Source: Kryptolebias marmoratus (taxonomy: Eukaryota; Chordata; Actinopteri; Cyprinodontiformes; Rivulidae). Taken from it: 64,000 bases of DNA. The stretch lies in assembly GCF_001649575.2 (NCBI RefSeq), contig NC_051434.1:12427327-12491326 (forward strand), read 5' to 3'. Of this stretch, positions 46,263 through 60,200 are shown piece by piece (the stretch's first letter is position 1; every line of letters starts with the position of its first letter). Under the pieces are notes generated by a model. It had not been told where the DNA came from, made no database searches, and saw nothing but the letters and a program-made list of their open reading frames with translations. A program made the position numbers and the translations under genes.

Positions 46263-49200
46263 GTGAGTATTTCCAGCCAGTCCGCCGTCTGTCCTGTCCT
46301 GTCCTGTCCTGTCCTTCCGCCTTGTTGGCTGCCTGATAAACCCGAGCAGCGGTTTTATCTTTTCACATCCAGCCTGGTTGACACTTTGTACTCTGAGGCC
46401 GCTCCGTAACCTCGTCACGACTCAGGTGTTTCCATTTTTTTTTTTTTTTTGCTTCAAGCATCGCTGTCGCAGTGGCGACCTTTTTATGAGCTTGCATGAG
46501 TGTGTGTGTGTGTGTGTGTACTACATCCATAATGACCAGAAGAGGTGTTAGGCACCATACCTTTACAGTCCCGTAGTCAAGACAACACCCCCCCCCCCCC
46601 ACAATACACCTACACTGAGAATTAAGACATTATTCATTTGTCTGTGAGTGCAGTTTCTCAACTCAACACAATGTTTAATCATTTAAAGGTACTGATTGCA
46701 AACTATGAGCTAAAACATAAAAAAAGGGTTATCCTGAAACATATCAAATGGTGCAGTTTAAAAAGTGTTGACTCCAGTAGTCTTCCCCGGATGTATTGGT
46801 ATGCAAATCTGAAATGCAGGCATGCACGCAACGTAAACAAAGCACCCTTGGCGGAATCCGCCGAAGAGCTCTCGGAAGCTCGAGTCCTGGGATTGAGGAG
46901 TCCGTAAGCAAATTTGGCAGAATTGGATAAGCGTTGACTCTCTTTTAGGAAGAGAAGAAAAGAAAGCTCCAGCAAAACAACCGTCAAGAATAAACCTTGG
47001 GGATTACAAAGGGCGATAAGAGCGCCATAAAGACAGAGTTCGGCATTCAGACATACGCGACTTCTAGGCTGATAAGTTTCCCGTTTCAACCTATAACCTG
47101 CCTTTTTATCTGCATACTTAACTCAACAGACCCATGCATAAATCCATACCAGTATATCGAAATCGTCAGACTTGATTCCAAACACCTTGACGTTGCCATT
47201 GTGTATGGGGCGCCGTTTGTAAAGGAGCTTGTGCTAAAAATTCATGCCTAAATTTTGTCACATTTAGCTTCTGCTAAAAATTCATGCCTAAATTTTGTCA
47301 CATTTAGCTTCAAACACTGTTTAAGAATGTAGTGTTGATTTTCTGATGTCACTTTTTACAACATTTAGCTAGTTACATGTAATTGTTACAGCTACATACT
47401 AAATCTAAATCTAAATGCTAAATGTTAAATCTAAATGTTAAATGTTAAATCTAAATGTTGTAAAAAGTGACATCAGAAAATCAACACTACATTTTTAAAC
47501 AGTGTTTGAAGCTAAATGTGACAAAATTTAGGCATGAATTTTTAGCACAAGCTCCTTTACAAACGGCGCCCCATAATTGTGGACCTATTTTCTTTTGTAA
47601 ATCTAATCAGTGTTCTGATATTTCTCAAACAGGCCCATTTGTCGAACAAGCATCCTTTGGGTCGTTTGTTTTCTCTCTTAAAACCTGGTCAACACGATTT
47701 GTGTGCTTCCCTGTGGAGAAGAAACACACGCCTGACAAGCCGAGTGGCTGCTCGAAGTGTCAGCTCTGCTCGTCCTTCCCGTCAGACGGAGCCACTTCAG
47801 TACAAGTCCCCCTATTCCCGACATGGGAATCCACGAGGCAGCGCGCCAGGACTTCCTGTCCCGAAGGAGCCAGATGTGCTAAAAATATGCAACGTTTCTG
47901 GCGTAAATCCACACAGGGCCACGGAGAAGAGGCGTTTGTGTCACGTTACATGTGGTTATTTTAGGTGACGCTTAAATGAACAGCAGATTGAGGCCACTCT
48001 GGGTTCTGTTCCCAGATAATGCGATTAAATTGTCGTCTTGAAATAAATCAGATTTTATATTTTAAGGTATATGTTTAGAGAAAGAATAAAAAAACAAGAT
48101 AATATATACAGAGAATGGTCCAGTCAGTGAAAGTCAGGGTTGATCATATTGCCCTTTACTGCGTCTGCGTCTCTGGAAAGAACCAAAAGGAAGATTGAGG
48201 CGGATTAGAAATAATTTCTGTGTACTTTTTGTGCAGATGAGTGCAGTGAGGTGCAGGTTAAGTAGTGCAAAGGTACGGCCGCTCTGTGCAAAACTGGTCC
48301 TCTCCAGACACTGGTAGTTGCCTACGCTTCACCTGGCACATGCACAAAAAAACCACAGCATTATGTAACGGTTTCAAAAAGAGGAAACATGTGGAGGAAA
48401 TAATACCAGAGAATGTATTGTACCAGCAAAAACCCAGCTTTTTTAAATAGTTACATAATCCTAATAAATGTTGAAACGTATTTTACAGGGTCTTATTTTT
48501 TCAAAGAGAGTAAAATGATCTGATTTTCCAGCACATTTGTACAAGTCCAGAGTCGGACTCCTCTGCACGCAGCTTGTCTGTTCGTTAAAAGTGCATAAGC
48601 TTCTGACACAAGCAGTTTCTCACGTTACCCCGTGTGCTTCGTGGCTGTTTGCGTGCAGCATATTGACTGAATTAAAAACGGCGTATTGTTGCAGAGACAG
48701 AGAGAGCCACCGGCTGCCTTCGGTTTCCCAGCCTCCAGCAGTCTCACGTCGGAGAATCCCATTTCAGATTAATCTCTGTTGTGACTTGCTTCGGCATACA
48801 GCTATCAGCCCCGATTGGCTGCGGCATTAAAAAAAAAAGGCGCAGGGAGAGTTGCTAAAACTTGAGTTTTGAACTTTTACGACGCTTGCCAGGGTGCATC
48901 GCCTTCCAGTCCAGCTGAGTGGCTCGAAACAAGAAAAACCTGGTTAACTTTCGTTCCTCTGGCGTCAGATTTCACCCTCGGTTCGGTGTCGGATTTAAAA
49001 GTTAATTATTGGTGTGACAGTTTTTCGGACAAAACCACATTTTAAAATGCTGTAACAGAGAATAATACAGGTTTAAAAATAACATAAATGCCCTCATTGG
49101 TGAGGAAATGTCAGAATGTAACGGATTAGCGTGTTTGTATTTATTAGCTTATTGATATCTTCAAGACTATCTAAATTAATAATACAATGAATTAACTATA

Positions 49201-52200
49201 ATACTATTAATAAACTATGGATTCTTTTCTAAAACAAATACTGAATAAATCAGTCTGAAGGTGATTTGGGACACGAATCCCTCTTGAAAATAATTTAGCA
49301 AACAGAAAGAAAACATTTCACTCATCAGGTGTTCTTCATCTCTTTCTTAACTATATTCTAATTGCAGGAGTTGAGGTAAAGACTTTTAGATATTTTTTCT
49401 AGTAAAACCATACATTTGAATTTATTGAAGAGGTTGCATCAGTTGATTAAAACCATACCAATGTTAAAACCACCAACATCATCCAAAACCAAACATACAC
49501 ATTCTTTTATCTGGTATAGTTGGTTGTTTTGTTTGTGAGCCTGTTCTATGTGTGTGTGATTTGCTGCAGATATTAGCCACCTGCCTAATTTTTTTCACTC
49601 ACCCCTATGTCTCCAAAATAGCTGCGACTTGTCGAGGCTTTGACCCGTTATCGTTTGGTCTGTCGTGGTGACACTTGGGTGTTTGTAGCAGATAATGCAG
49701 GTTGAACCCTCGGTGGATCAGGTTTGGGTTCTGGCTCATCCCGCGGACGGTTGGTTAGATTACAATCTGAGGAGATTACCAGATGAGTCAACCCCGCGGT
49801 TGTTCTTTTGTCATATTACTGAATTTAGAGGAAGCCGACGAAGTGCGCGTGTTCTGCAAAAGCAGTTCGGGGGGCGATAAGAGTCAAAGTAATGTGCACT
49901 TTAATGGCGGAGCCAAATGCTTGCTGCTGGAACGTACCGTTGCGAGGATGTAATCAGGGCAATTCATTCCACCTCCAGGCAGTTCAGAGGTTTCAGTTGA
50001 TCTCTGCAAATGTATTCCTTTTACAAAATTCAAGTTAGAAACTCAAATCAGACAGATTCAGATAAACTTATGTTTGTAGTTCAACATTTAAAGGTTCTTG
50101 TTAATCTTTCACTTGAGGGACTAGCAGCAGTGAGGAGCTTTTGTGATTGAAGAGGCAGACTAACAAATCAGCATTCACAAACTTTAATCAGGCCATCCTT
50201 TTTATGTATTCACATACATCCGATGATGTGTGTAAGTAAAATTCAAATGCCGTGGCCGCTGTTTTCCAAGTCCATTCTTGGGAATTAAAGCCTAAATAGA
50301 AACCTAGACATGCAGCCAGACATATTGTCTTCGTAACACTCTGTGGAAATGTAGAGTTGGCTGATTTAGGGTGGTAAATGATATTCTAAAACACTCACAG
50401 TGAAAGCTATCTCACTCTGTGACCACTATCTTACAGAAGAGTTCAGCGTATTTCCCAGAGGATTATCTAATTTCTGCAAAGATCATCCAATTTTTGCAAT
50501 AAAGATGCAGCAAAACGGTGGCTTCAGATGCATTGTTGTGTCTGCCATTGCTATTTTTCATCTGTAACTGCATTACAGACAGACAGAAGAAAGATAAAAG
50601 GACAAGTATGTAGTGGAAATAATTAAAACTCATTATACTGAGATGTATAAAGATCTCTCGTATTCAGATAATACATTTAAAGCTGGGAAGGTAATTGAAC
50701 AGTGGAAGAATTGCATAACATTGCAGGTGTGTGTGTGCAGGCATTGGTGTAAAGAAAAAAAAAAAAAATATTAAAGGTTGTGGTTAAAAACAGTTATTTC
50801 CAGATGTGTAAGCTGGCCACGCCAAAGGCACTGATACACCCCCATACCATCAGAGAGGCAGACTTTTGAGCTGTGCGCTGATAGCGGGCTGGAAGGGTCA
50901 TCATCTTTTTAGTTCTGAGGACGTGGTGTCTGCGGTTTCCAAAATGAATTAGAAATGTTAATTAGTTTTCCACTTTGCCTCAGTTCGTTTTAAACGAGCT
51001 TTTGTCCAGAGAGCAGCAGTATTTCTGGATGGCGTTCAGATCTGGCTTCTTCTTTGCACGATAGCGCTTTAACCAGCATGTGTGGACGGTACGGTGAACT
51101 GTGTTTACAGACAATAATGTGTGGACGTGTTCCTGAGCTCATGCAGTGATGTCCAGAACAGAATTAGACCCGTTTTTATCTAATACGGCCATCTAATCAT
51201 GACTTTCAGCCTTTAGTCCTTTGAGCTTCTTGAAATCTTTTATTATTAACTGTAGATGATGGGATTTTCAGAGTATTCCCATGTTCTGTTGAGGAACATT
51301 GTTTGGACATTTTTGTACACAGCTTTTAGATGCAGACTGGTGAACCTCTGCCCATCTTTACTCTTCAGACATTCAGCTTCTCTAAAATGCTCTTTTTATA
51401 CCCAGTCCTCTTACCGACCTGCTGCCACCTTAGTTGCAAAATGCTCCTCCAGCTATTTTCTTTTGTACCACTAACTTTCACAGCCTTTTGTCATCTGTCA
51501 ATCTGTTATTTTTCCAAAAAAATGGTACAATTTCTTATTTTAAACCTCTTGATATGTTTACGTTTTACACATCGTCTCACCTTTTTCAGAATTTGTGTTT
51601 CATTTACTGATGAATTCACGATAAAGTAAAGGGAAGATGTCACTTTGCTTTGATATAAACACTAGCAGGTGTTTATCCAAAAATAGCGATTACATCAGAC
51701 AAACTTACAAAAACAGGCTTGTTTGTAATCTAAATATCAATAATGATCTTCTGTCCCACAAAGATATTCTTTTTATTGAGGATATTAGCGCTTGATTATT
51801 TTCCAGATATAATCAAATGATGGTTTAATCCCAAATTGGTTAGCTAATTGGTAATATGAGCAGCATAATGAGGTGGTAGTTGTGAATAAATCGAAGGTCG
51901 AACTGGTGAGTTTCTTTAGTTTTCCCGGGTGTTTGTCTGCCTGTGAGTGCTCACTGAGCTCTAGATATTCTGATGTCTCCATTTTGACTTCACTGCACGA
52001 TGGATGTGAGGAGGAGTCGACAGGAGCTTAGCTTGGATGTTAGAGTGTGCGAGATCGAGCTTGCCAAGCATACCGCGCTCCCGCTCTCCACTGTGCTCAG
52101 CAATCTAATCTGGGAGTAATCCATTTCTCAGAGATAATGACCCCGCCACTCCTGCTCCGTCTCGCTCCCTGTATATGCACTTTAAAGTCATCACGCAGAC

Positions 52201-54223
52201 AAGCACGTCGGCATGCGCTCTGGCTTTTATAGTCTTCCTATTTCTCTTGATTTTTCTGGTCACTGTTGCTTTCACAGAAGTGGCCTGCGTCATCTCGGGG
52301 GGGAAAGCGTGCTTCTGCTGAAGGGACGGTGCGCAAACATCACGGCTCACGGGAACACAGCAGCAGTAATCCATCTTGATGTGTGATACTGTAAGAGTGA
52401 AACACATCTGCTGACGGAATAAGACTCGAGTGCAGATGATGATGACGATGGGGGAAACAAAGACCCATCGAAAGATACACGTTAACCAGAAAGGGAGACA
52501 AAGAGATCACAAGACAAGATAGGATGTCAAAGAAAAAAGGAGAGAGAAAGAGACAGCAAGAGTCAGAAAACAATGTTAGTCTTTGTGCTTGAGTGGATGG
52601 TGTGCTCTACTTAACCCCCTGACCAAAAACGACTACGGCAGAGCATCTACTCTGACCTAACAGCAAAAAAAAGAAATTGTTTTGAGTTTTTTTCAGAACT
52701 AACAAATCAAAAAGTCTGTCTTTATTGTTGATGGGGAAAGTCTGTATCCTTATGATGGATTAATCTTCGTTAGTGTCTTGATCCAACAAAAGGTTTTTCA
52801 TTTTCACATTGTTAGTTCTGTGTATCAGCTGATCAGCATCAGTATCTTGTCTTATCTAGTGTTCAATAATACTAGTTATTTATGTTTTTTTTTTATAAAT
52901 TTGGTTCAGTTTGACACAAAAAATACGATTTGATAAATGCTGAAAAGCTGCAGAGAGCTGCATGGATCGGATACTGACGTCCTTCAAGGAGGATTCCTCA
53001 CTTGGTTGGATGCTGTGAATTGTTTTTTTGTTTTTTTTTCTTCACCATTGGATGGATTCTGCAGTCATCCAGTGTGCTCTGTTAACAACCAGGCCCTCTT
53101 ACTCTATGTCACAGTGTTCTTCATTTTTTAAATTGTGCTGCCGATGTGGTTTCTCTTTGTGCTCCCGTCTCTTTGAATTTGTTTAGCTTTTGCTGCGTAA
53201 AGATGGTCCGCTTTGATTTGCATCGCGAGCTCCCGCTTGGGAAAACATTCCCAGCAGCGATCTCCAAAATACAAACGCTCGGCATCAGCTTCAGATTTGT
53301 GAACAAATAACGACAGAACAACCAACAGGTTTTGAGTCGGTTGTGTTCAGTCACATATATTCCCCTGAAAATGAGCCGTCCACGTGTTGGAAGGCTGTAA
53401 TTCTTAGACCTAATTTAAGATGTGGATACCAGCAGATTAAAAATAAACGTGATTATTTGTATGCCTTAATTTGTTTTAGCCGTGCAGTCCAGCACTTCAC
53501 GATCTTCATTTTGGCGCTTCAGTATAATCAGTTTACCAGGTAGCTGTAATGAACTGTAATTAGTTCACTTCTTCATGGTTGTTCAATGAGAAGCTCTCAC
53601 CAGAAACGGGAAGCAACTACAGCTAATAAACTGGCTGGGCATTTTATTTTATTATTCCTTTTTCCTTGTTGCGATGGGCAGGTTTGTAATTGCAGAAGTA
53701 GACTAAAATTCACCAGTAATTGTCAAAAATAATTTATTGTATGTTTTGAAATCAGCCATTTTACCATTTTTTCCCTAAGTGTGGGATTAATGTCACTTTA
53801 TTGCTTGGGTGTAGCAGGCTAAGTAGCAGAAGGATTTCTGGAGTTTCTGTTCTTTGCCTAGAACCTTGTGTGATAAATTCACTGCATATGCATGGCTAAT
53901 GATGAGAGAAGTCTCACAAAAAAAACATTATATTTGCATGGATTAAACAAACTACATGCTTTGCATTTATTTGAGAGTCTTAGAAGGGCTGGCATTATTA
54001 TTGTGCACCCCCAAGATGTGTCCCTTTTCAGGCTTTAAGCACTCGTGCTTAACTGTGCAAGGTAAAGCTAACTTCCTTCTTTAGATTTGCATTTATTGAG
54101 TGGGAGCAGTATTTGTGTACTCGTCTAGCTCTCGGTTTGAAAGCAAAAAAAGATCTAAGGTTTCCCATAATTGTGACATAATGAACAGTGGCTGAGCTGT
54201 GAAATATTTGCCTGTTAAAGTTG

Positions 54224-54255
<32 letters not shown>

Positions 54256-57200
54256 AGCATGGGACATCCCCCCCCCTGATGGTGTCATCACTGTAATGAG
54301 GATCACCCACACCGATCTGCATCTCTCTAATCATCTCTCTATTTCATTTTCCTACAAGTCAAATCCTCCACCGAGTTCTTTCTCTCCCCTCTCCGTCATG
54401 TTCGTCCTCGCTCTTCCATCTTTCACGATTGTAATTAAAATGATCTCTCTGCTTCTCGCTGCCTCATCTCTTCTCCTCTCCATCTGTCATACTCATACCC
54501 ACTGTCATGTATTCATTGACTGTTGTGAATCGTTCGCAGCATCCCTCTCTCCTTCTTCCTTCTCGCACTTTCAGCTCGTTTGTGTTTCTTTGTCGGCATT
54601 CATCATTTGCGGCTGCCAAGGTGCTTTTCATTTGCTCACTCCGTTTATCTGAATCTCCTGTTGTCGTTCGGTTATTGTCACAGGCGTTTGATAAGAGTCG
54701 AGCAGCAGCAAGCACAGGCGCAGCTTTCCGCGAGGGGCTTCCAGTGGGCGTCCGTCGTATTTATAACCATTATCAGTGATCGTGCTTCTCTGACTGAGCT
54801 CACAAACCAGTTGCACCGCTAGTTGCCAGAGCTTCTTGTCTGTCTTCAGTGAACGTTAGCGACAACATCCTAATACAGTGCCACATTTTGGATTTGTATC
54901 TGATAAGGAATGACTCATTATTCAAGAAGCAGATGTCTAACATGCTCTCCTCTCGTTTCAACAATAATCCTGTGTTGTTCTTAATTGTTCTCCTTTTGGA
55001 GGAGATATACTTTTGTGCGGATTGCTTAAACAAATGAGCAGCATTCTTCTGTGTGAAAGTGCTCAAGTTGACATGTTAGACGTGAGTAAATCTGTCAAAC
55101 TGTCTTCCTGATTTGGCTCTATTTGCACAAATCCTGCAGTTTTTTTTTTTTAGACTGAACGGCACCAACATTTATCTGTCTTTTCTCCTTTAGAATTCTG
55201 CTTTTATGTTTCTGCAATCCTTTTTTCACGATAAGGATTTACAGATTAAATGAAACGGAGAGCCTAATTTCATTTCAGCTGCAAAATAAATTACTGTTTT
55301 GTGTGAATGAGATCAGTCTGGGGGCAGAATCTGTCTGACTTTTTCTCCAGTGCAATCATATTTTCACTTGGCCTTTCCTGAGCCAGGAGTCAGGACAATC
55401 ACGACGGTAATCTAATCTAGGCTGGGCTTGGTGCAATGACTGTAAAGGGCTGTTTCACAGAAGCACCTTTATAAGCAATATTGACCCGGCTGCCGTTATG
55501 CGGAACAGCCTTTTGTTTCTGCCATAGTGTTTGTGAGCTACGCCAAATATCTTCTTTTTAAAATAGGAACACATATGTTTTAGTTTTGTTGCAAATCTTA
55601 TCTAACAGCATCCAGAGACGCATGCTATGTTACATACTGTAATTATTTGTAAATAATGGAATAGTTTGAATGCTCTACTTTAATTGGTCAGTGTATTGGT
55701 CAAAAACCACACGTCAAGGAGTGTAAAACAGCAGCTGATTTATTTAGTTTGTGGTTTCAGGCCGAGTTAAACCTCAGGCGTTTGGAAATATGTTTTTATG
55801 TCGATGTGTAAAGAAAGAGAAGCCTGAGCTTCATGCTTTTGGGCAGTGTTTTCTAGGAAGAGACTCCAAGGACGTTATATGTACTAAAAGTGATGCAATA
55901 CAATAAAAGTAAGGGGTAATAATAAAAAGCTTTATATTTGGTAATAATTGATATAGTGTCCCATATAAACCAGCTTATGAGTTTATGTCGTAATCGTCAC
56001 CCTTCTCGTTCTCTTTTTGCTCTTTCTCTGTTTTAATAATGCCACATTTTTTTATATTTGCACTGTCCTTTTACCACGGACATTAATATTTTGTCACAAG
56101 CTTTCAGGCTTACTGTCATAATACCTGATAAGGCAGGTGTCTCATTTCCTGTGACTAGATTAAGTAGCTTTAGATAAGAAGCTGACAAGGACGGGGCCTT
56201 ATCTAAAGTGAAAAGTGGAAACTTAATAAATCTGAAATCCCTTTTATGACACAAGCGATGATTTAGGTGTCAGAATAAAGAATATTAATATGTAAACAGT
56301 CTCTCTGTGGGTTAAATTGATACTTCAGGCTTTGAAAAAGTCTTGAAGACATACATTTTAATTGTCTCAATTTGCATCATAGTCTTATTTTCAAATATCT
56401 CCTTTTTATGTTATTTCAATTTATCGTAGTGACATTATGAACTGTAATCTGTAATAAAACTGTAAAACAAACATGAAACATGAAAATGTCAAACATTTAA
56501 AGAAAGTTTTATATTCTGAGCAGAAAATATGTTTATAAATATACTATTATCCCTCTATGTAAGTACTAAAAATCACTGCATTCAGTGCCAGAGCCCCTTT
56601 CTTCAAACTAACACTGATTATCATTTTTAATCTGTTTTAACACCAGTGTGTCAGCCCAGTGAAAACACTCATTTTACTGCGCTGGCACCATAATAATCCA
56701 TGAAGATTAAGAGCCTATTTTCTGATAGGGGAGGTAAAAGGCAGGGAGGATACACCTGGGGCAAAGGCTGCTCCGATCAACCATAAAATGATTTATTATG
56801 GTTTTCCTGTAAAACGTGATCATTTTACTGACATTTGCATTTCCTTGTCTTGGTTTCTGATCTGATTTTTACTGATAAAACTTGTGGCTGCTCATGTTTT
56901 ATTTAAGTAAAACTGAAAAGCCACGGCCATTGAGTTTGTTGAAAGTCCGTCACGGTAGCGGGTACACGTGAAAGCGTGTACTAGCTGTGGGTATCGCGGA
57001 TGTGCGCTCAAACAGAACTCCACTGATGTGTTCAGAGGGATCAAAACGAGTCTTTCTGTTCTCAGAGCCGTGTTTGTTCAGCGTGTTTACCCTGTGTGTG
57101 TGTGTCACTTTGTGTGGGTCGGCACTGATGGCTCGTGTTTTGTTTCAACAGCAATCACCTGACACTATACCTGGACCGAGCTCTGGATCTGCTGTGCACA

Positions 57201-60200
57201 AGGTAAGGAGGCACACACACCTGCACCGGCACATGTGAGTGATGTCATCCCTTCAGCGTGGCCGTGAAGCAGAATAAGGCGTTTGTTTATTCATATACAG
57301 ACGACACCAGCGGGATATTACCTCGGGCTTTTTCAAAGTTACTTTCACTTCCTTCTCACACTGGCTTATTTTGTCATTTATCACTGTAATTTGGTTTGGG
57401 AACTATTTTAAGTACTGCACTCAGCAAAAAGCCCAAGGGCTTAAATATCTCATTAGCTTTATTTTGTCTCATCACCAAAGGTTCAGGATAAAGAAATAAA
57501 AGCTGAACTAAAGAACCTCAGAGCTCAGGCAAACATATTGGCTTCTTTCTCGCCAGATATTAGATTTTTTAAATTTAAATTGCTAAAACTTTCTCCATTA
57601 ACACCAACACATAGGGATGCTTGGAAATACGCACCTTAATCTGCATCTCTACCCAGCTGGTGCAGGTTTCCCAGTTTTCTGTTGCTAAATAAAACACAGA
57701 CCCAACTAATAAGAATGCAGATCAGTTGGGACGATGCTGACCCGGCCTGACACTTTTTAAGATCAAATTTGAGGCATAATTTTTTTAAGGTTGTCATGCT
57801 GTTGCCCCTTGCATGAGGCACAGGAACATGCTGGCTGTGATGATAGTAAGTCAGCAAATTTTGGCCGTGCTCTCGTGTCTTTTGGAGAGAAAAGAAGTTC
57901 TCTTGTTCTTGTATCTTTTCAAACAAGCGCATCTGTTCCATTTCTAATTTTACAGTCATGACCTTTAACACTGAATATGCTAACTGAAGCTTGTACAGTC
58001 TAAAAAGGAGCTCTTGTTCTTTTTTGTTTTTTGCAAATTCCTTGAGCGTTGCAGCATCTGACCTCTGGGTGAACTCGCCCGGACGCCCAGCAGTTTTCAA
58101 TCCTTGGAAAATTGGAAAAGGTTTTGAACAAAACTGTCCAAATTGTTATAAATGCACTTATAATCCAGCTCAGGTTGATTTCCAGTAACATTAACTTCTT
58201 TAACATTGCATTAACACACCTGAATCCTTTAGGCTGTCAAAACTTCTGCTTCTGTTGAGGCGCACACATTCGCAGAAAACAATTAAACCGGTCACATGTG
58301 ATTTGAAATCACTTACTGCATCCATAAGATTTAAAAACGTAAAAAGATAAGGTATTTTATAAACACAAATTTAGGATTTTGACTTTTGTTTTTGTTAAAT
58401 AATACCTCAATGTAATACTTTTTACTTGTTTAAGGTTATAGTTACCTAAATTTAGCATCAGCTGAGGATGTGTTGATTTATTTTTGGTTTTTCAGAACAT
58501 CCAAAAATGTTTTTTTTTTTTTTTTTTTTTTTTTACAAAATTTAGTCAGAATACAAAGAGCTGATTACTTTAACGTTTCTGTTGACTGTGACGTCATAAC
58601 TTATAAGCCAGTTTTCACAAATTACAACGATATCAAAGCTATTTGGAGCCTAATCAGGTGTGACATGGCCTCTGTTTTGTAGAATATAGAGGAAGACAAC
58701 ATACATAGAGGAGAGCAAGCAGCCATGTAAACAGCTTAATTGAAATACATTTGCATTTACGATGGTATCAACAGCAGGACTATTTTAGAGACATGGTCAA
58801 TGTTTCATTCCTCGGGGGTAAAGAAATCGAGCTGTCCTTGCGAACTGGTCAATGACAGCTGCATGTACCACATTAGGTCTCCTCCACTGTCTTATATTTA
58901 GAGGAAATCAATACAGAAATAAGAATTTTAATTTTTTACATTTATGTAATATGTAAAGTTCTGGGAATATTACGGAGAGCTGATTTTCTTTTCGTGTTTT
59001 CTTGTGTCAGTCTTGCTCGCAGAGTTTTCCCTGTGCTGGTCGGGCCGTGAGGAACGCCTTCCTCTCTCATGGACCATACCCTGCTAAAGACAAGATCCAC
59101 CTGGCCCGAATCATACGGTATGCCCGCCTCTGTGCATAGGGCTGAATCGATGAGTCCAGTGAAGCATATACACTGACTCACCAGGCACTGTTGCTCCCCG
59201 TTTTAACTGGCCAGTCAGATTGTTTATGCAGGACGATGAACAATAATGGTCAGGGATTGTATGCACTTGAATGGTTTAAACTCTACATGCAGAACTTCCA
59301 GGTTCTTGAAACAAAAACGCACTGAAATATGTATACTGCTGTTATTATACACACCAGTTTATCTTATGGTGGAAGCAGATGGAAAGTGTTCGGTCTTTCA
59401 GAGGAAAAGGCTTACAGACGAGTAATGAATAATCAATGGGTATCGACTAAAACCAGACGAGCTTTGTGGCAAAGAAGCATGTATCCACATCATGCCATTG
59501 TGCGGCCTCGCTCCTGCACTGAAAACGTGCATACGTGTGTGCATTTTACCAGGCGAAGCTACGTGGGAGTGGAGCTGGTGCAGTGGCTGTGCGAGCAGTG
59601 CGTGTACGTGCGCTGTCGGACTACTGCTGTGCGTGTCTGGCAGGTGCTGCTGGAGCTGGGAGTCCTACTGTCTGGTAAAACACACACACACACACACTAA
59701 CGTGCCCGTAGCTAGGACTGTGCTTCAAAATTTATAGCCTCCCCCCAGCGACATCAGCATCTCTAAAGATACAAGAGCTTGACTTGGTTATTTCCAGCAG
59801 AACAGAGAGGCTCATTTATTGTCTCATTCACCTGCTCTGCACATGAGCTCGGTTTTATTTAAACGTTGAACACATAAACTGGGAATTGATGCTCCATTTG
59901 TCAAAACCCCATCTTCAGTAATTCCTTTCATTATTTATTAGTAACCATGTTAACAGCATTTTACTGCACACCGAAACATCTGAGAGCCTGTTTTTTCCAG
60001 TTTTCTTTGAAGGATGAACCTCCATGTTAGGTTTACTGTGGGGACCGGGTCTTGTTTCTGTTACTAATAACTAGTCCTTCCTTTTTGTCAGTGTTTAGTA
60101 GAAATATTCATGACAATTCAAGTGAGTCCCATTTAGTTCCAGATATTACACATCAGAGTTTCTCAAGACTCAAAACCTCACTGGTTTCAGCCTTTTTTTG

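Larger units (their letters stand above)
46263..57151 (+). other. rapgef5: rapgef5 intron 1 (about 10.9 kb)
   Basis: No additional exon can be supported between the donor at 46263 and the acceptor at 57151. Content: a CCTGT pentamer run just after the donor, TG runs (46499-46520; 54228-54256), a C run (46585-46600), the inverted-repeat element (47198-47581) and an old dispersed repeat (50760-51640). Undetected short exons remain possible. Confidence 0.55.

Noticed and set aside
45566..46418. Minus-strand open frames up to 213 codons over the rapgef5 CpG island
   Set aside because: High GC removes stop codons on both strands. The frames run through CA microsatellites and mirror the first exon of rapgef5.
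47467..47968. Two plus-strand open frames of 165 and 129 codons
   Set aside because: They begin within the inverted-repeat element and overlap each other in different frames. The translations have no recognisable domain and no exon signals.
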